From assembly GCA_003254925.1 (NCBI GenBank), contig QANZ01054671.1:1-64000 (forward strand): a stretch of DNA of 64,000 bases. Reading direction: 5' to 3'. The DNA is from Chamaecrista fasciculata. Lineage: Eukaryota; Streptophyta; Magnoliopsida; Fabales; Fabaceae. Position numbers and translations under genes: made by a program. Below, in pieces: positions 60,446 through 64,000 of the stretch. How positions within the stretch are numbered: position 1 is the stretch's first letter; every line of letters begins with the position of its first letter. The notes under the pieces are model-generated. The model was given only the letters and a program-made list of their open reading frames with translations. It was not told where the DNA came from and did no database searches.

Positions 60446-60765
60446 GGCAAAAGAAACCTTTTGGCCCTCGAACTTTACTTATCTGTTAATTTTATTCAAT
60501 TTTCTTTTCCAGTCAATTTTATCTTGAATATTTTACATTTTCATCAATTTTATTCTTTACACATATTTAAACCAAATATTAACGATAGAATCTACGTGAT
60601 TAATAATATGTAATGTAAAATTATTAGAAAAATAAACTCAAACCCTAATTCAAAAGATAAAATTGACTAAAATATCAAACATCAGAGATTTAATTGATCA
60701 CGAAAAAAACCAAGGACAAAAATAATAGTTGATGTAAAGTATGAAGTCTAAAAAGTAGTTTTGCC
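60446..60765. mobile_element. Short MULE hairpin, GGCAAAAG family
   Basis: 320 bp. Left end GGCAAAAGAAACCTTTTGGC, right end ACTTTTTAGACTTC-complement ending TTTTGCC. A perfect 9-bp duplication TAATAAATT flanks it (60437-60445 and 60766-60774). Its termini are like those of the element at 59154. No coding part. Confidence 0.8.
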
Positions 60766-60774
60766 TAATAAATT

Positions 60775-61526
60775 AATAAGCAATCGATGACAAGGAATTC
60801 CTTTTCAAATTAATGATGTTGGAGAAAGTCTCATATTTTTACCACAGCTTTCAAATCCCAACAAATAAAGCAATGTTTTTCTTTTCTTTGATCTAAATCC
60901 TCTGTTATTTCTTAATTTTTGGACTAAAATGCAAAAGACTCCCTTGAACTTAGGGTCATGTTATTTACCCCTTAAACTTTAGAGTTTGACAAATAAAGCC
61001 CTAAAACTTTAAAATGTATGCTATTTACTTCCTTCAATTATCTTACTGTTAAAAATGACTCCTTCAATCGTGTTGCTCGGACTCCTTCAATCCTTCAATC
61101 GTGTGACTCCTTCACATTCTAGTACCTTTTATTATATGGAGCAAGAAAATAATGCCTGTCATGTTGAATGCTTATCAACAAGTTAAAAATTGTACTTATC
61201 TATTATTAAAGTATATATAGTCGTGTCTATGAAGAGGGAAAATTATCTAGTATTATAAAATGTATAACCAAGTCAACCTTCATTCCTCTGTATTCAAAGT
61301 AGGCCAATGTTATTTTCAGCACATAGTACAATTTAACACTAAAAAAATCTGCCCATTAGCCATAACTTATAATTGTCAATGAAAATACAACTAAAGCTCC
61401 TTAAAGAGAAGACAGATTTTTTTCACTTCCACCAAAAAATAAAAATTTATTATATATTGAAATAGTATTTTAGACTGCTTATTTGGGTTTCAAATGTGGA
61501 CAATGCCTCAGCAAGCAAAACTCACA
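60775..61526. other. TNL6 upstream DNA
   Basis: 60790-60915 parallels 47765-47895 upstream of TNL4. From 60920 to about 61050 there is a one-arm MULE-like phrase (CTAAAATGCAAAAGACTCCC). The shared upstream block of TNL1, 2, 4 and 5 was not found here. Confidence 0.5.
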
Positions 61527-61543
61527 CATGATCAATGAACTTT

Positions 61544-62105
61544 GATCAAATCATGGCAAGCCATGAAAGAGTACAGAGCCCGTTCAGAAGACACGGGGGG
61601 ATACGGGAATCCACCGAGGGATACAGAAAGCTCAATACAAACAACCCTCAACTCCCAAGATACATCCCATAGAAGAGAAACCAAACCCCAAGCAACACAC
61701 AAGGAGAGGACAAAAATACAGCAGATCAACACCAAACTATACAAAAAAGTGAAGAACTCACTGACAAAACACATCTAAAATAAAAGACACAAACCAGACG
61801 CCAAGCTCAGATCTTCACTTGTTTGCAGTCTGATTTCTATCTCCTTCGTTGATCTCCAAAGATTCTGCCAGATCAGGAAAGTCTCTCTGAGAATCCGTTC
61901 TTCACCATCTTCAAGCTTTTGAGAAGAAGTATAGGATGTAGATCTACAATATTTAAGTCGATTTCAAAGACAAAAGCACTCCCACTACAAGGGAGAGGGA
62001 CACCTTCAACAAAGAAGGAGGTAAAAACTCCTACGAAGAGAAGGAGAAACCAAAAAAACAAGTAAAGGAGGAGGTGGGCAACCCTCCAAAACGAAGTTCA
62101 AATGG
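61544..62105 (-). mobile_element. Insertion with 17-bp target repeats, possibly non-LTR
   Basis: CATGATCAATGAACTTT occurs at 61527-61543 and again at 62106-62122, bordering 562 bp of different composition. Long variable duplications fit a LINE or SINE. The minus strand has 80- and 62-codon hydrophobic frames that I do not recognise. No poly-A tail was seen, so the class is open. Confidence 0.5.
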
Positions 62106-62388
62106 CATGATCAATGAACTTTAATGTGTGTATGTATACAACATTTTTTTTCTCCTGAAGACCAATTCAATATATAATTAAAAACAGCATACCCAAATAC
62201 TTAAAAGGTACACAGAAACCAAGTAGCATTTTTAACTAATTAATCTACCCCAATCATGAAAGCTCTTCTTCCGTTTACTTTCAGTCTTGACTTAATTTCT
62301 CTCTGTAGTTATATTCTTGTGTTGAGTGATTAGAGTCAAGATTTATCAGTAATTTTCTACACACTATTGATCTTGGTTCTGTCCAGCA

Positions 62389-64000
62389 ATGGCTTCTTCT
62401 TCATCTTCCCATCTTCCTCGAAATAAATACGATGTTTTCATCAGCTTCCGAGGTTCGGACATCAGACATGGTTTTCTTAGTCATTTGACAAAGGAATTAC
62501 GTCGGAAGCATATTGATACCTATGTAGATGAGAAGCTAGAGAAAGGAGAAGAAATAACATCAACTCTTCTCAAAGCAATAGAAGGATCCATGATGTCACT
62601 AGTCATATTCTCAAAAGATTATGCTTCTTCAAAATGGTGCTTGGAAGAGGTTGTGAAAATTATTGAATGCAATGAAGTGAATGACCAGATTGTTGTACCT
62701 GTTTTCTATGATATAGATCCATCACATGTTAGACATCAAAAAGGAACTTATGGAGATGCTTTTGCTCGACATGAAAAAAGGTTTAAGGATAACATGGAGA
62801 AGTTGCAAAGTTGGAGATCTGCTTTGAGAAAAGCTACTAGCTTTTCTGGCTATCACTATTTATCAAAGTCTGAGTAAGTCTTGCTTTTGAAAAAAAAAAA
62901 GTCATGTTTGATATTTTCTCTTACCATATGTTTTTCATATCTTATTCATGATTCATTTTTATTTTTCCTCTAAATGCCAGGAACGAATCTAAATTTACTA
63001 ATGATATAGTCAAAGATGTCTTAAAGAAACTTGACTTTTGCACAGTTGAGCAAAAAGGCCTTGTGGGAATTGATCAAAATTTGGCTTCCATTGAATCACT
63101 ATTGAAACTTCAATCAGAGGAAGTTCGAATTCTCGGAATTTGGGGCATGGGAGGCATCGGCAAAACAACTCTTGCTCATGTTTTATGTGACAAATTTTCT
63201 TCACAATTTGAAAGTTGCTGCTTCCTAGAAAATGTTAGAGAAGAATCAAAGAAGAATGGATTGAGTTATTTACTCATGAAACTTCTTTCTGAACTACTAG
63301 AGGAAGAAGATCTTCATATTCAGGGCCTGAGCAAAGCAAAGTTGAAACTTATTAACAGAAGGCTGAATCGAACAAGGGTTCTGATTGTGCTCGATGATGT
63401 GAATACTCGAGAGCAACTTGAATATTTGGTTGGTGAACCAAATTGCTTGGGAGCAGGTAGTAGAGTCATCATAACAAGTAGAGACAAGCATGTACTTAAT
63501 GATAGTAGAGTTGATGCAATTTATGAAGTCCAAGAATTGAACTTTCAATACTCTCTTAAGCTTTTCAGTCTAAATGCATTCAACGAAAGCCATCCGAAAA
63601 TGAAGTTCGAAGATTTATCCAAAAGGGCAGTTGATTATGCTAAAGGAAATCCTTTAGCTTTGAAAGTTTTGGGAACATATTTACATTGCAAAAATATAGA
63701 AACATGGGAGAGTGCACTCAAGAAACTCAAGAAATATCCCAATATGGAAATTCAAAATGTATTGAAGGTCAGTTATGATGGGTTAGATCATACAGAAAAG
63801 GAGATATTTCTCGACATCGCCTTTTTTTTCAAAGGAGAACATGAAGATGATGTTATAAGGGTGCTAGATGCTTGCGGTCTCTATGCAGTTAGTGGAATAG
63901 AAAGCCTTCTAGATAAAGCCCTTGTAACTATTTCAATTGACAATAAAATAGAAATGCATGATTTGCTACAAGAAATGGGAGAGCAAATAGTTCGCGAAGA
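62389..64000 (+). CDS. TNL6: TIR-NBS part of an immune receptor, runs off window
   Basis: Exon 1 is 62389-62873 and exon 2 starts at 62981 and is open to the window end, giving about 501 residues. Start ATG of MASSSSS. TIR with KYDVFISFRGSD, FLSH and WCLEEVVKI. NB-ARC with P-loop GIWGMGGIGKTT (214-225), VLIVLDDV, SRVIITSRDKH, GNPLAL (Asn where paralogs have Ile) and MHDLLQEMG just before the edge. It is the most diverged TIR of the set. The NB shares several stretches with TNL1 (QLEYL, HPK, FEDLS, YDGLD). LRR and C-JID must lie to the right. No lesion in the visible part. Confidence 0.92.

Overview
The window is nuclear DNA of a flowering plant. Genes are intron-rich with GT-AG splice sites, and the non-genic DNA is AT-rich and full of plant DNA transposons and LTR-element fossils. 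The main content is a tandem cluster of TIR-NBS-LRR (TNL) immune receptor genes. Monocots lack TNLs, so this is a eudicot. A legume or other rosid is plausible from the feel of the proteins, but I cannot prove it.

Layout. (i) 1-7.2 kb: the last four exons of an acid-type triacylglycerol lipase gene on the + strand. They are spread over 6 kb because hairpin Mutator-like elements (MULEs) and a hAT element sit in the introns; the 5' exons lie left of the window. (ii) 7.5-13.7 kb: LTR-element fossils (two LTR-like stretches, an Athila-type gag region, a Copia reverse-transcriptase piece) and a LINE tail. (iii) 13.7-14.8 kb: a decayed 3' half of a TNL gene. (iv) 16.3-64 kb: six TNL loci, all on the + strand, called TNL1 to TNL6 here. 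TNL1 (16350-20239), TNL2 (27127-30620), TNL3 (35894-40190) and TNL4 (48505-52077) have complete open exon sets. TNL5 (53599-57504) is a pseudogene with a solo LTR in its TIR exon. TNL6 (62389 on) runs off the right edge just after its MHD motif. Intergenic DNA holds more MULE hairpins with 9-bp target duplications, hAT elements, SINE pieces, a Helitron-like terminus, LTR fossils and ghost copies of TNL flanks.

The TNL genes share one plan: exon 1 TIR, exon 2 NB-ARC, exon 3 the first LRR part, exon 4 the remaining LRRs plus a C-JID (post-LRR) domain and a conserved C-terminal tail. Intron phases are 2, 0, 0. A conserved donor 11-18 nt after the stop and a conserved acceptor downstream suggest an intron in the 3' UTR. 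By family knowledge these proteins detect pathogen effectors. Their TIR domains act as NAD-cleaving signalling enzymes feeding EDS1-type partners, with the NB-ARC as ATP/ADP switch and LRR plus C-JID as sensor. Activity of these particular genes is not shown by sequence.

The most interesting signals are recombination products. TNL1 has an in-frame tandem duplication of about 369 bp that creates an extra exon. TNL2 and TNL3 have each lost exactly one 23-residue LRR, in different registers. NB and LRR halves group differently between paralogs. Several MULE hairpins can be dated against paralogous empty sites. I found no system that is wholly outside known families.
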